The notes under the pieces: generated by a model | Told to the model about the DNA's origin: nothing | What the model saw: the letters and a program-made list of their open reading frames with translations, nothing else | Database searches by the model: none | DNA from: an uncultured Porphyromonadaceae bacterium | Lineage (GTDB): Bacteria > Bacteroidota > Bacteroidia > Bacteroidales > Muribaculaceae | Direction: 5' to 3' | Length of the DNA: 14,283 nucleotides | NCBI GenBank assembly: GCA_900546835.1 | Contig: UREH01000047.1 | Coordinates: 1 to 14,283 of the forward strand | Shown: positions 1-8,316 of the stretch, piece by piece | Layout of the letters: each line of letters begins with the position of its first letter | Numbering within the stretch: position 1 is the first letter of the stretch | Program-made: the position numbers and the translations under genes

Positions 1-27
1 GCAGCGTCAGATGTGTATAAGAGACAG
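1..27 (+). other. Nextera/Tn5 sequencing adapter remnant (artefact)
   Basis: Bases 9-27 are the complete 19-bp synthetic Tn5 mosaic end used in Illumina Nextera libraries. Bases 1-8 (gcagcgtc) match the end of the Read 1 adapter that precedes the mosaic end in those kits. The natural IS50 ends differ from this hybrid sequence, so this is untrimmed library adapter and not a transposon. Genomic sequence starts at about base 28, and the contig edge lies here. Confidence 0.96.
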
Positions 28-214
28 GAATGTAATGGGCAAAACGATGTCCTCGGACTGTATGGCTCGTTATGATGGTGATGTCGTTGATGGCGGTAGC
101 CAATATCATTGAATGCGATATTTTGATTCAGGCCGGTTTCTGGCCGATATTTGGTACAATCTGAATAGCAGCGATTAAGGCGACCGTTACAATATATGCA
201 AACACATCGGTGAA
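28..214. other. contig-edge stretch with no gene called
   Basis: This stretch lies between the adapter and the stop codon of the minus-strand hydrolase gene. A short plus-strand frame is open from the edge to a TGA near base 110, and a minus-strand frame is also open across much of it. Neither has recognisable protein character or a start codon in context. No convincing terminator hairpin for the hydrolase gene was seen here. Confidence 0.4.
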
Positions 215-1495
215 TCAGTGGGGGATGGATATGTTGAGCTCCTGTATGGCAGGCAGATAGGTCGAATCGCCTGGTGCTTCGAGTGTCAGGGTAATTCCGC
301 TCCATAGACGCTTGGGGTCGTGGCCGAAATAGTCAGGGTCGTAGCAGAAGGTGTATGGGCCGGTCTGGATTGCCGGACCGGAGATGAGCACCACCTTGAT
401 GGCGGATGTATCTGAACCGGCTACCGGAGAAATGCGGTCGGCATTTGAAAAAAACGGCTCTACGGTGAATTCAAAACCGTCGGGAATCCTTTCGGCGGAT
501 GTGGGGAGAACTTTGCGAAGCGGGAACGACATCCTGACATGGCGAGTAGAATCGTAATCGACTGTCTGACCGCTGATTTTAGCTGAAACATATCGGGGTA
601 TATCACCATGCGCGGCGCTATAGCGTAGGCGCGTACGGTCAACCATCTCGCTGTCGTGATACCAGAAGCAGTCGTGCGGATCGCTTGACTCACTTCCGTC
701 GGCATGCCAGCGCGAATAGAACTCGCCACCTGCCGGACGCGGATCGGCGAGGGATTTCTCGATGAAGCGCGCAATGTATAGCTGAGTATCCTCGCCGAGA
801 TCGAAATGGCCGCGCCCTGCATCGCATAGGAAAGAGATGCGGCTTTCGGGATACATCATGCGGAATGCCAGCGCCGGACGCACGCGTGCCTCCCACCATT
901 CATATTCTCCCTCAATCATCAGGCCGGGAATCGAGTCGATGTTGCGCGTACGTCCCCACTCGATATTCGCACGCCCGTAGCCGCATAGATTCGTGCGCGG
1001 GGCGTCGCCGTGGTATGATATGATGCAGAGTGTGCGCTGCGGGTTCCAGGCCGCAAAATTCCATGGAAATGTGGCCTGAGCCGAATGTCCGAAAGGTATT
1101 ATGGGGGCGGTGCTGATTTCCTGATGCCCTGTTGCGGAGGCAAAACCGGATATGATGCTGTCGAAGCGCTCCTGGCAGCCTGAGGTAGTATCCCAGTTCA
1201 GTGAACCCTGTTGCACGAATGCCATCGCTACGCCGAGGCTGTCCATCCGGTCGGTGAAAAGCTTGGACCGGAACAACACTTCCTCCGTCATGTTCTGATG
1301 GCAGTAAAGGATTGCTTTTACCTCACTATTTCCCTTCGGCAGCCGGAGCAATGCCCGTTTCCCGTGCTCTCCGATTGCGCAGTCGAAGACCGGATGGTTT
1401 GATTTGGATTCAGCGTCAGAGGCCGAGTAGGCGACGACGGAGGTGGAGAGATACAGAAGAAGAAATATGAGATGAATGACACGCATACCAAGCAT
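215..1495 (-). CDS. secreted alpha/beta-hydrolase-like protein, substrate unknown
   Basis: The predicted protein has about 426 residues. The N-terminus (MLGMR, then a long hydrophobic run ending near VVAYSA) reads as a signal peptide, so it is probably exported. An alpha/beta-hydrolase core follows: strand AILYCHQN near residues 61-68, a nucleophile-elbow-like GHSAQ at about 136-140 with Ser138 as candidate nucleophile, and RGHFD near 228-232 offering the catalytic His. From about residue 255 a second region without obvious catalytic motifs runs to the end; it looks beta-rich and may be an accessory or binding domain. I chose the ATG at 1495 because a 7-A run sits just upstream, as is common for Bacteroidetes starts; 1486, 1540 and 1552 are alternatives. 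It lies beyond the ara terminator and so is probably a separate unit. It could be an esterase or peptidase acting on a dietary or host polymer, but nothing visible fixes the substrate. Confidence 0.72.
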   Translation of the reverse strand: MLGMRVIHLIFLLLYLSTSVVAYSASDAESKSNHPVFDCAIGEHGKRALLRLPKGNSEVKAILYCHQNMTEEVLFRSKLFTDRMDSLGVAMAFVQQGSLNWDTTSGCQERFDSIISGFASATGHQEISTAPIIPFGHSAQATFPWNFAAWNPQRTLCIISYHGDAPRTNLCGYGRANIEWGRTRNIDSIPGLMIEGEYEWWEARVRPALAFRMMYPESRISFLCDAGRGHFDLGEDTQLYIARFIEKSLADPRPAGGEFYSRWHADGSESSDPHDCFWYHDSEMVDRTRLRYSAAHGDIPRYVSAKISGQTVDYDSTRHVRMSFPLRKVLPTSAERIPDGFEFTVEPFFSNADRISPVAGSDTSAIKVVLISGPAIQTGPYTFCYDPDYFGHDPKRLWSGITLTLEAPGDSTYLPAIQELNISIPH

Positions 1496-1557
1496 AATTT
1501 TTTTAAAAAAATCACTATTGGGGAATACGCTTTGACTCATGATTTTACCCAATCAAA

Positions 1558-1588
1558 AAAACTTATATCGTGGGGATGGCTTAAGAAA
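1558..1588 (-). promoter_or_regulatory. weak candidate promoter for the hydrolase gene
   Basis: On the minus strand TTTC (1585-1588) is followed after 19 bp by TAAGTTTT (1558-1565), which resembles the Bacteroidetes TTTG-N19/21-TAnnTTTG promoter with one mismatch in each box. It is about 60 bp upstream of the chosen start. The rest of the 1553-1740 gap shows nothing else I can name. Confidence 0.28.
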
Positions 1589-1740
1589 TTTCGATGTGGA
1601 GAATTGAAAACTATTCCCCCAAATGGAAAACCATCCGGCGCGCCATCCGTCATCTGGTTCGCCGCCAGGAGCAATCGGCCGCGCTTGCACAAAGCACCGA
1701 ATAGCAGGCTGGAATAACCCGGGTAGTGTTCAGATATAAG

Positions 1741-1782
1741 AAAAAAACCGGGCGGTGGGTTGATTAGGAACCCGCCGCCCGG
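1741..1782 (-). terminator. intrinsic terminator of the ara operon
   Basis: Arms at 1748-1761 and 1769-1782 form a 14-bp GC-rich stem with a single G-U wobble and a 7-nt loop. On the minus strand the stem is followed by seven U residues (A run at 1741-1747). It begins 24 bp after the araB stop codon, which is the expected place for the 3' end of the operon transcript, and it separates the operon from the hydrolase gene. Confidence 0.92.
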
Positions 1783-1806
1783 AATTGTTGGTTAGAGACT
1801 TCAATG

Positions 1807-3399
1807 TCAGGATTTGGCTTCGACGGCGGCGTGCTCGATGGTGAGACCGCGGGTGTAGGATTTGATATATTCGTCGAACCCTGCTACATCTGCGGGGTCG
1901 GGAGCGATTTCCACACCTTCGTTGCCTTGGAATACGCTTTCGTTGAGGAATGCGGCGAGGCTTTGGCCCTTGGCGTTGTTAATCAGGTAGGAGCCGAGCA
2001 GGGCGATTCCCCATGCGCCGCCTTCGCCGGCTGTCTCCATTACGGAGATGGGGGAGTTGAGGGCGGCAGCAAGAATACGCTGGCCTACGCCCGGAGTCTT
2101 GAAAAGGCCCCCATGACCGGTGATGCGGTCGACTTCGACCTTTTCCTCCTTGAATAGGATATCGTTGCCGATCTTGAGCACACCGACGGCAGCGTAGAGA
2201 TTGGCGCGCATGAAGTTGGCGAGGTTGAACTTGTCGCCTGCCGAGCGCACGAAGAGCGGACGACCCTCGGCAAGACCAGTGACGGGTTCGCCCGAGATGT
2301 AGTTGTAGCTCAGCAGACCGCCGCAGTCGGGGTCGCCCTTCAGCGCGTTGTTATAGAGTGTGCCGAACACTTTGCCCATATCGACGGGGAGGCCGAGGAG
2401 TTCCTGGAACTCGCGGAAAAGGTTGACCCACGCGTTGAGGTCGGAGGTGCAGTTGTTGCAGTGAACCATGGCCACGAGCGAGCCGTCGGGGGTGGTAACC
2501 ATATCAATTACCTCGTAGGGTCTCGAGAGCGGCTTTTCGAGCACAATCATGGAGAACGAGGATGTTCCTGCGGATACGTTGCCAGTGCGTTGCAGCACTG
2601 CGTTGGTGGCTACCATGCCGGTCCCGGCGTCGCCCTCGGGCGGGCAGAGCGGGGCACCGGCGCGGAGATGGCCGCTTACGTCGAGACGACGAGCGCCCTC
2701 TTCGGTGAGGCATCCGGCATTCTGACCGGCCAGGAGTACTTTCGGGAGGATATCCTCAAGCTTCCAGCCGAAGCCGCGCGGAGCGACGAGTTCGTCGAAC
2801 TTGGCTACCATCGTGGCGTCGTACTGCTTCGTGGCCGGATCTACGGGAATCATACCCGAGGCGTCGCCTACGCCGAGCACTTTCTCGCCGGTGAGCTGCC
2901 AGTGGATGTAGCCGGCAAGCGTGGTGAGGAAGTCGATTTCGCCCACATGCTTCTCGCCGTTGAGGATAGCCTGATAGAGATGGCTGATGCTCCAGCGCAG
3001 GGGGATATTGTAGACGAATAGCTCGCTGAGTTCTGCAGCCGCCTGGCCGGTATTGGTGTTGCGCCAGGTACGGAACGGCACGAGAATCTCGCCTTTGGCG
3101 TTGAAGGGCATATAGCCGTGCATCATGGCGCTCACACCGATGGCGGCAAGCTGCTCGATTTCTACGTCGTAGAGCTCGCGCACGTTGGCACGGAGGTTGG
3201 CGTAGCAGTCCTGCAGGCCGTACCATATGGCCTCGATGCTATAGGTCCAGAGTCCGTCGACGAGCTGGTTTTCCCACTCGTGGCTTCCCTGGGCGATAGG
3301 CTTGTTGTCGGCATCAATCAGCACGGCCTTGATTCGGGTCGAGCCGAACTCGATGCCGAGGATTGCGCGCCCTTCGGTTATGGTCTGTTTTGCGTCCAT
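1807..3399 (-). CDS. araB: L-ribulokinase, FGGY carbohydrate kinase family
   Basis: This 530-residue protein should phosphorylate L-ribulose to L-ribulose-5-phosphate with ATP in the cytoplasm, the second enzymatic step of arabinose catabolism. The N-terminal actin-like ATPase fold is seen in [15 protein letters not shown] (residues 15-29). A GDAGTGM motif at 256-262 offers Asp257 as catalytic base, followed by NVSAGTSS (274-281). The C-terminal nucleotide-binding half carries TGHGGLFK (about 427-434) and [10 protein letters not shown] (about 457-466). The length is normal for FGGY kinases. It differs from E. coli AraB in general sequence, and related Bacteroidetes proteins are often labelled xylulokinase; the ribulokinase call rests on its place 15 bp downstream of araA and in the same operon as araD and araR. 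It is the last gene before the terminator. Confidence 0.9.
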   Translation of the reverse strand: MDAKQTITEGRAILGIEFGSTRIKAVLIDADNKPIAQGSHEWENQLVDGLWTYSIEAIWYGLQDCYANLRANVRELYDVEIEQLAAIGVSAMMHGYMPFNAKGEILVPFRTWRNTNTGQAAAELSELFVYNIPLRWSISHLYQAILNGEKHVGEIDFLTTLAGYIHWQLTGEKVLGVGDASGMIPVDPATKQYDATMVAKFDELVAPRGFGWKLEDILPKVLLAGQNAGCLTEEGARRLDVSGHLRAGAPLCPPEGDAGTGMVATNAVLQRTGNVSAGTSSFSMIVLEKPLSRPYEVIDMVTTPDGSLVAMVHCNNCTSDLNAWVNLFREFQELLGLPVDMGKVFGTLYNNALKGDPDCGGLLSYNYISGEPVTGLAEGRPLFVRSAGDKFNLANFMRANLYAAVGVLKIGNDILFKEEKVEVDRITGHGGLFKTPGVGQRILAAALNSPISVMETAGEGGAWGIALLGSYLINNAKGQSLAAFLNESVFQGNEGVEIAPDPADVAGFDEYIKSYTRGLTIEHAAVEAKS

Positions 3400-3414
3400 A
3401 GCGATAGGCGGGAA

Positions 3415-4956
3415 TTAGTTGAGGGCCTTGTTGAGCATGTAGTACACCTCGTTCCAGCGCATCGTGTTCTTGAAGTCGGCGATGGTGGTGTTGGCGTTGA
3501 TGTGGAGCATCTCGATACCGGCGATTTCGGCGTAATCCTCCCAGTATTCCTCTGTGAGGTCGTAGCTGAAGCAGGAGTGGTGTGTTCCTCCGGCGAGAAT
3601 CCAGGCGCCGGCACCGATGGCGAAATCGGGCTGGGGAATCCAGAGTGCCGATGCCACAGGGAGTTTGGGCATGGGTTTGGGCTCGATGCACTTCACGTCG
3701 TTGACGATGAGACGGAAGCGGTTGCCGAGGTCTACAATGGTGGCTGTAACGCCGTTGTCGGGCTTGGCTGTGAACACGAGGCGTGCCGTGAGGCTCTTGC
3801 GGATACCGATTCCGAGGAAGTGAACTTCGAGGTGCGGACGTTCGGCTGCGATGAGCGGGCAGACCTCAAGCATGTGGGCCTGGAGGATGGAGCTGTCCTT
3901 GCCGTTGAAGTTGAGGGTATAGTCCTCAAGGAAGGAGCAGCCTTTGGGCAGACCCTGGCTCATGAACCATACGGTGCGGTAGAGGGCGGCCGACTTCCAG
4001 TCGCCTTCGGCGCCGAAGCCGTAGCCTTCGGCCATGAGGCGCTGCGAAGCGAGGCCGGGAATCTGGTCGAAACCTACGAATTTGGGATCGTCGATATTGT
4101 CGGTGCCGAGGTCGCAGAAGTTGGTGGTGAAACCTTTGGCACCGTAGGCCTTGAGGATCGCGCGGATGGCAAGTTCGGCTTTGGCGGCGTTCCATACCTT
4201 GCGGTATTCTTCGGTAGACTTGTCCTCAAGCTTTGCGTCGTGGGCGTAGAGGCGAAAGTATTCGGCCACGAGGGCGTCGACATCGGCGTCGGCAACCTTC
4301 TTGTAGTATTCCATGAGCTCGCTCACGGGGCAGTAGTCGACGTGGTAGCCCAGGCGCTGCTCGGCTTCTACTTTGTCGCCGTCGGTAACGGCAACGTTGT
4401 TCATCTGGTCGCCAAAGCGGAGGATAAGCATGTCCTGCGAATCTGCCCAGGCTGCGCAGACGCGCTCCCATACGGCGATTTTCTTCTGGGTATCGGGGTC
4501 AGTCCAGTGGCCTACAACCACCTTGCGGCGCAGACGCATGCGGCTCATGATGTGGCCGAACTCACGGTCGCCGTGGGCGCTCTGGTTGAGGTTCATGAAG
4601 TCCATGTCGATTTCGTCCCAGGGAATTTCGGCGTTGAACTGGGTATGGAAGTGGAGGATGGGCTTGTGGAGCTGCTGCAGACCGTGAATCCACATCTTGG
4701 CGGGAGAGAAGGTGTGCATCCAGGTGATTACGCCGACGCAATTGTCGGAGTTATTGGCAGCCTTCATCAGGTCGAGCACTTCGCGCGAGGAGTTGGCGGT
4801 ACCTTTATATACTACTTTTACAGGGAGATTGCCGGAGTTGTTGAGACCATCGACCATCTGCTTCGAGTGAGAGTCGACTTGAACCACGGCGTCGCCGCCG
4901 TAAAGGAGTTGGGCACCGGTAATCCACCAGATTTCCATGTTTTCGTATGCGTTCAT
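3415..4956 (-). CDS. araA: L-arabinose isomerase
   Basis: This 513-residue cytoplasmic enzyme interconverts L-arabinose and L-ribulose. The metal and active-site motifs of the family are all present: MAEGYGFGAEGDW with Glu310, SFLEDYTLNF with Glu344, AHMLEVCPLI with His361, and GGTHHSCF with the His459-His460 pair. These correspond to the four manganese ligands known in E. coli AraA (E306, E333, H350, H450). The N-terminal IWWITGAQLLYG and the ITWMHTFSPAKMWI segment are also typical. The length is close to the usual 500 residues. It lies 57 bp after araD and 15 bp before araB, consistent with co-transcription. No damage or missing key residue was seen. Confidence 0.97.
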   Translation of the reverse strand: MNAYENMEIWWITGAQLLYGGDAVVQVDSHSKQMVDGLNNSGNLPVKVVYKGTANSSREVLDLMKAANNSDNCVGVITWMHTFSPAKMWIHGLQQLHKPILHFHTQFNAEIPWDEIDMDFMNLNQSAHGDREFGHIMSRMRLRRKVVVGHWTDPDTQKKIAVWERVCAAWADSQDMLILRFGDQMNNVAVTDGDKVEAEQRLGYHVDYCPVSELMEYYKKVADADVDALVAEYFRLYAHDAKLEDKSTEEYRKVWNAAKAELAIRAILKAYGAKGFTTNFCDLGTDNIDDPKFVGFDQIPGLASQRLMAEGYGFGAEGDWKSAALYRTVWFMSQGLPKGCSFLEDYTLNFNGKDSSILQAHMLEVCPLIAAERPHLEVHFLGIGIRKSLTARLVFTAKPDNGVTATIVDLGNRFRLIVNDVKCIEPKPMPKLPVASALWIPQPDFAIGAGAWILAGGTHHSCFSYDLTEEYWEDYAEIAGIEMLHINANTTIADFKNTMRWNEVYYMLNKALN

Positions 4957-5013
4957 TTCAGGTATGTTTAGATTTGTTGAATTTCAATGATTTTGACGGA
5001 GTGCGGGGGAGGG

Positions 5014-5712
5014 TTATTTCTTCTGGCCGTAGTAGGCGTTTGGACCATGCTTGCGCGAGAAGTGCTTCTCGACCAGAAGCGGATTCATCGTTAGGCGCGG
5101 GTTGACGCTGTAGGCCACGAATGCCATTTTTGCAACCTGCTCCATGACCACGGCGTTGTGAACGGCTTCGTGCGGATCCTTGCCCCATGAGAAGGGACCG
5201 TGGTTCTTGACGAGGACGCCGGGGGTGTGGACCGGGTTGATTGAGCCGAGGCGAAAGCGGTTTACAATCACGTTGCCCGTCTCGAGCTCATACTGGCCTT
5301 TAACCTCGGCTTCGGTCATGTCGGCCGTGCAGGGGATTGCGTTGTGGAAGTAGTCGGCGTGGGTGGTGCCGATGTTTGGGAGGTCGATGCCGGCCTGAGC
5401 CCATGCGGTGGCGTAGGTGGAGTGGGTGTGGACCACGCCCCCGATTTCGGGCCATGCGCGGTAGAGCACGAGATGGGTGGGCGTGTCGGACGAGGGGCGC
5501 AGCGAGCCTTCCACCACCTCACCGGTGTGGAGGTCGACTACCACCATGTCGTCGGGAGTCATGGTATCGTAGTCTACCCCCGAGGGTTTTATTACCACGA
5601 GGCCGCGCTCGCGGTCGATACCGCTTACGTTGCCCCAGGTGAATATCACGAGACCATGGCGCACGAGATCCATGTTGGCCTCATATACTTTTTTCTTGAG
5701 TTCTTCTAACAT
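5014..5712 (-). CDS. araD: L-ribulose-5-phosphate 4-epimerase
   Basis: This class II aldolase/epimerase-family enzyme converts L-ribulose-5-phosphate to D-xylulose-5-phosphate, which enters the pentose phosphate pathway. With the ATG at 5712 the protein has 232 residues and lines up almost without gaps with E. coli AraD. The zinc ligands His95 and His97 (VVHTHS) and His171 (KNHGPF) are present, as are Asp76 (SSDTPTH) and Asp120 (TTHADY) at the same numbers as in E. coli. Other family motifs are FTWGNVS and IKPSGVDYD near the start and HGPFSWGKD. An in-frame TTG at 5778 that touches the araR stop would add 22 residues, but these have no counterpart in the family, so I prefer 5712. It sits between araR and araA. 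Confidence 0.96.
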   Translation of the reverse strand: MLEELKKKVYEANMDLVRHGLVIFTWGNVSGIDRERGLVVIKPSGVDYDTMTPDDMVVVDLHTGEVVEGSLRPSSDTPTHLVLYRAWPEIGGVVHTHSTYATAWAQAGIDLPNIGTTHADYFHNAIPCTADMTEAEVKGQYELETGNVIVNRFRLGSINPVHTPGVLVKNHGPFSWGKDPHEAVHNAVVMEQVAKMAFVAYSVNPRLTMNPLLVEKHFSRKHGPNAYYGQKK

Positions 5713-5774
5713 ATGCAGATAGGCAGGATGAGAGTAGATGGGTTTATGGTTGATGGCTGAGGGTTTAGTTGCCG

Positions 5775-6452
5775 TCAAATTTTGAATTTGGGATTGTCGC
5801 TGTAGGCTTCGGCATCGTAGCGGTGCAGACGTGCTCCGCGTCGGGAACAGGTCTTGTCGATTTTCTCGGTCGGGACGATACAGGGCAGCTCGCTGACGCG
5901 TTTGCGGAAATTGCGTTTGTCGATTTCCTCGTCGAGAACTGTCTCGTAGAGACCCTGTAGCTGAGAGAGGGTGAAATATTCCGGAAGCAGATTGAAGGCC
6001 ACCGGCGCTGTGGCGAAGTTAAGCTTCATCATGCGGCGCGCTTTGGCTATCATCTTCGGGTGGTCGAATCCGAGCGGAGGAAGCTCGTTGACCGGCACCC
6101 AGCATCCGCTGTGATATTGAGTCGAGGCAAGGACATCTTCAGTGATATTTATCAGTGCGCTGTAGGCTATCGATACAACTCGTTCGCCCGGGTCTCGCTC
6201 CACTTCGCCGAAAGCACCTACTTGCTCCATGTAGACGTTGGAAAGGCCGGTCAGTTCGGTGAGCACGCGCTGCGCGGCGTCGTCGACGCTTTCGTCGTGT
6301 CCGACGAAACCTCCCATAAGCGACCACTTACCCATTTCCGGCTCGAATTTACGCTTTGTGAGTAGCAGCGAAAGGCGTCCGTTGGTTATTCCGAAAATAA
6401 TGCAATCGACTGCTACATAATGTCGGTCGTATTGCGAATAGCACTGGGTCAT
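5775..6452 (-). CDS. araR: AraR, Nudix-family arabinose-responsive repressor
   Basis: This 225-residue protein has a Nudix-like domain (about 12-140) and a C-terminal winged-helix region (about 145-225), the layout of the NrtR/AraR regulators. In Bacteroides thetaiotaomicron the AraR protein BT0354 is an established repressor of arabinose genes that releases DNA when L-arabinose binds. The Nudix box is degenerate: G48, E54, R62, E66 and G69 fit, but the first and last glutamates of REXXEE are Val63 and Leu67, so hydrolase activity is unlikely and sugar sensing is the better reading. A longer in-frame reading up to 6935 overlaps the transporter gene and lacks Nudix character, so the start is the ATG at 6452. 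Its position inside the operon it should control implies autoregulation through the galM promoter. Confidence 0.93.
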   Translation of the reverse strand: MTQCYSQYDRHYVAVDCIIFGITNGRLSLLLTKRKFEPEMGKWSLMGGFVGHDESVDDAAQRVLTELTGLSNVYMEQVGAFGEVERDPGERVVSIAYSALINITEDVLASTQYHSGCWVPVNELPPLGFDHPKMIAKARRMMKLNFATAPVAFNLLPEYFTLSQLQGLYETVLDEEIDKRNFRKRVSELPCIVPTEKIDKTCSRRGARLHRYDAEAYSDNPKFKI

Positions 6453-6502
6453 ATTACTGTAGATTGCGTTGTGTGATTTTGACTTCTTATCTATATGTGT
6501 AT

Positions 6503-6538
6503 GCAAGCTGCCGGCGATAGACTCCGCCGGCGGCTTGC
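6503..6538 (-). promoter_or_regulatory. 13-bp hairpin between transporter and araR
   Basis: Arms 6503-6515 and 6526-6538 form a 13-bp GC-rich stem with one G-U wobble and a 10-nt loop. It begins 9 nt after the transporter stop codon. In the minus-strand transcript no U run follows, so it is more likely an mRNA processing or stabilising element, or a leaky terminator, that sets araP versus araRDAB levels. On the plus strand a T run (6544-6549) follows the stem, so it could also stop antisense transcription. Confidence 0.55.
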
Positions 6539-6547
6539 GTTCGTTTT

Positions 6548-8239
6548 TTACCAGAAATAGATATAGAAGGCCACTGTTATGCCGAGGATAATCACTGTGT
6601 GGATGATATCCCAGTGATTCCAGCTGGCGCGGGTTGCGGCACGCTGCTCGGCTGTGGAGGTGCCGAATACCAGACCCTGGATTTTGGCTTCGTCGGGCTT
6701 CTGGGTGAAGAGCGATACCACGATGGCTACCACGAGGCAGAACACGAGCATCCAGCCGCAGAAGAAAAGCCAGTTGCAGTCGTAGAACAGATACTGGAAC
6801 CAGTTGGATGTGTCTCCGCCGGGCACCACGCCTGCGTTGCTGTAGTAGATTTTGGCGCCAAGACGGCACAGGCCGATTACAAGGCCGGAAATAAGGGCCC
6901 ACATACCGCCCTGGGCCGAAGTGCGTTTCCAGCAAATACCCATCAGGAAGGCTGCGGCGATACCCGGAGCAAGCACTGACTGGACATCCTGGAGATAGAG
7001 ATAGAGCACGTCGCCTATTGAGCGCATGATGGGAATCCAGAGGATACCGAGTACCACGATTACGACGGTGGCTGCCTGACCGATGCGCACCAGTTTCTTG
7101 GGATCTGTGTTGGGGCGGTAACGCTGGTAGAAGTCGATGGTGAAGAGGGCTGCCGACGAGTTGAAGAGCGATGCGAGCGAACTCATCAGGGCGGCCAGAA
7201 TACCGCAGACGATGAGGCCTTTCACGCCGGCGGGGAGCAGTTTTGCCACCAGGGTTGGGAATGCTGCGTCGGTGTTGAGGTTGCCGTTTGCCAGAAGGGG
7301 CAGGAAGCTGCCGCTCTGCTGGTGGAGGGCGAAGGCAATCATGCCGGGGATGAGGAAGAGGAATACGGGGAGCAGCTTCAGGTAGGCGCCGAATATGGTG
7401 CCGCGCCGCGATTCACGTTCATTCTTGCCCGAAAGCACACGCTGCACGATGTACTGGTCGGTACACCAGTACCAGAAGCCGATTACTGCCGAGCCGATAA
7501 GGGCGCCGAGCCAGGGGAACTGCGCGTCGCGGTTGTCGCGGATAAGGTTGGTCATTGTGTCGCCGTATTCGTTGACTTTCACCTGCGAGCAGATGGACAT
7601 CATCTGGTCCCATCCGCCAAGTTCCTTAAGGCCGAGCACCAGGATGATGAGCGAGCCCAGCAGAAGGATGGGGGTCTGGAGCACCGATGTGTAAAGTACT
7701 GATTTCATGCCGCCGAAGATGGTATAGAGAGCGGTGATGAGCACCAGACCGATGGCCGCAATCCAGAAGAAGTCGATTCCCCAGAGGGTGTCGATGCCGA
7801 ACACCTGCTGGAATACGAGGCCTCCGGCATAAACCGTAACGGCAACTTTGGTGAGCACATAGCTAATCAGCGAAATAAGCGACAGGATGGTGCGCGAAGC
7901 CGAATTGTAGCGGCGTTCGAGGAATTCAGGCATCGTGTAGACCATCGAGCGTGAGTAGAAGGGCACGAACACCCAGCCAAGAATGAGAATCATCCAGCCC
8001 TGGATTTCCCAGTGGGCCATTGCCATGCCCGAAGCCGCGCCGGAGCCGGCCAGGCCGATGAGGTGCTCCGAACCGATGTTCGATGCGAATATGGATGCGC
8101 CGATGGCAATCCATGTGGCGTCCTTACCGCCGAGGAAGTAGTCGGCGGCGTTGTTCTGCTTTTGACGAACCACCCACCATATGATGCCGACCAGGGCAAC
8201 AAAGAATAGGGCGATTACAATCCAGTCGAGTAATTGCAT
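6548..8239 (-). CDS. araP: sodium/solute symporter, probable L-arabinose transporter
   Basis: This 563-residue, highly hydrophobic inner-membrane protein belongs to the SSS/SGLT family, with roughly 13-14 predicted membrane segments. The first helix is followed by the family's ADYFLGGKD (residues 32-40) and then ASNIGSEHLIGLAGSG (about 52-67), which lies in the sodium- and sugar-binding region of SGLT-type carriers. TMPEFLERRYN, conserved in the family, comes shortly after. The C-terminal third has an extra cytoplasmic loop (FTQKPDEAKIQG) before the last helix, which ends with the protein. Its role as the arabinose importer is inferred from its place between galM and araR; the fold alone does not fix the sugar. 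The symbol follows usage for Bacteroidetes ara clusters. The ATG at 8239 gives the expected N-terminal helix. Confidence 0.88.
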   Translation of the reverse strand: MQLLDWIVIALFFVALVGIIWWVVRQKQNNAADYFLGGKDATWIAIGASIFASNIGSEHLIGLAGSGAASGMAMAHWEIQGWMILILGWVFVPFYSRSMVYTMPEFLERRYNSASRTILSLISLISYVLTKVAVTVYAGGLVFQQVFGIDTLWGIDFFWIAAIGLVLITALYTIFGGMKSVLYTSVLQTPILLLGSLIILVLGLKELGGWDQMMSICSQVKVNEYGDTMTNLIRDNRDAQFPWLGALIGSAVIGFWYWCTDQYIVQRVLSGKNERESRRGTIFGAYLKLLPVFLFLIPGMIAFALHQQSGSFLPLLANGNLNTDAAFPTLVAKLLPAGVKGLIVCGILAALMSSLASLFNSSAALFTIDFYQRYRPNTDPKKLVRIGQAATVVIVVLGILWIPIMRSIGDVLYLYLQDVQSVLAPGIAAAFLMGICWKRTSAQGGMWALISGLVIGLCRLGAKIYYSNAGVVPGGDTSNWFQYLFYDCNWLFFCGWMLVFCLVVAIVVSLFTQKPDEAKIQGLVFGTSTAEQRAATRASWNHWDIIHTVIILGITVAFYIYFW

Positions 8240-8316
8240 GGGTTAGTTTTAGGTTAAAGGGGGTGTGATAAGATGGGTTGTCTGTTGTATAAATGCGGAG
8301 CTTTGTATGCCCGGGG

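Noticed and set aside
1..27. End of a natural Tn5/IS50 element
   Set aside because: The 19-mer is the synthetic mosaic end, not either natural IS50 end, and is preceded by adapter bases; no transposase gene is present.
28..214. Cys/His-rich minus-strand open frame running to the contig edge
   Set aside because: No start codon in context and no recognisable family; a short open frame at an edge is expected by chance.
1497..1512. Perfect 16-bp palindrome of seven T and seven A residues
   Set aside because: It is simple AT-rich sequence just upstream of the hydrolase start, typical of Bacteroidetes translation starts, and is more likely composition than an operator.
3118..4971. Plus-strand open frame of 617 codons opposite araB/araA/araD
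   Set aside because: It is antisense to araA and the start of araB, whose protein motifs are complete. Its Val/Gly/Glu/His-rich composition is what the complement of GC-biased codons gives.
5713..5778. TTG start that would lengthen araD by 22 residues and overlap the araR stop
   Set aside because: The ATG at 5712 matches the conserved start of AraD, so that zinc ligands fall at the E. coli numbers; the extra residues have no counterpart.
6453..6935. In-frame N-terminal extension of araR to 6935
   Set aside because: It overlaps the end of the transporter gene and the hairpin, and has no family-like sequence; the Nudix domain begins just after the ATG at 6452.
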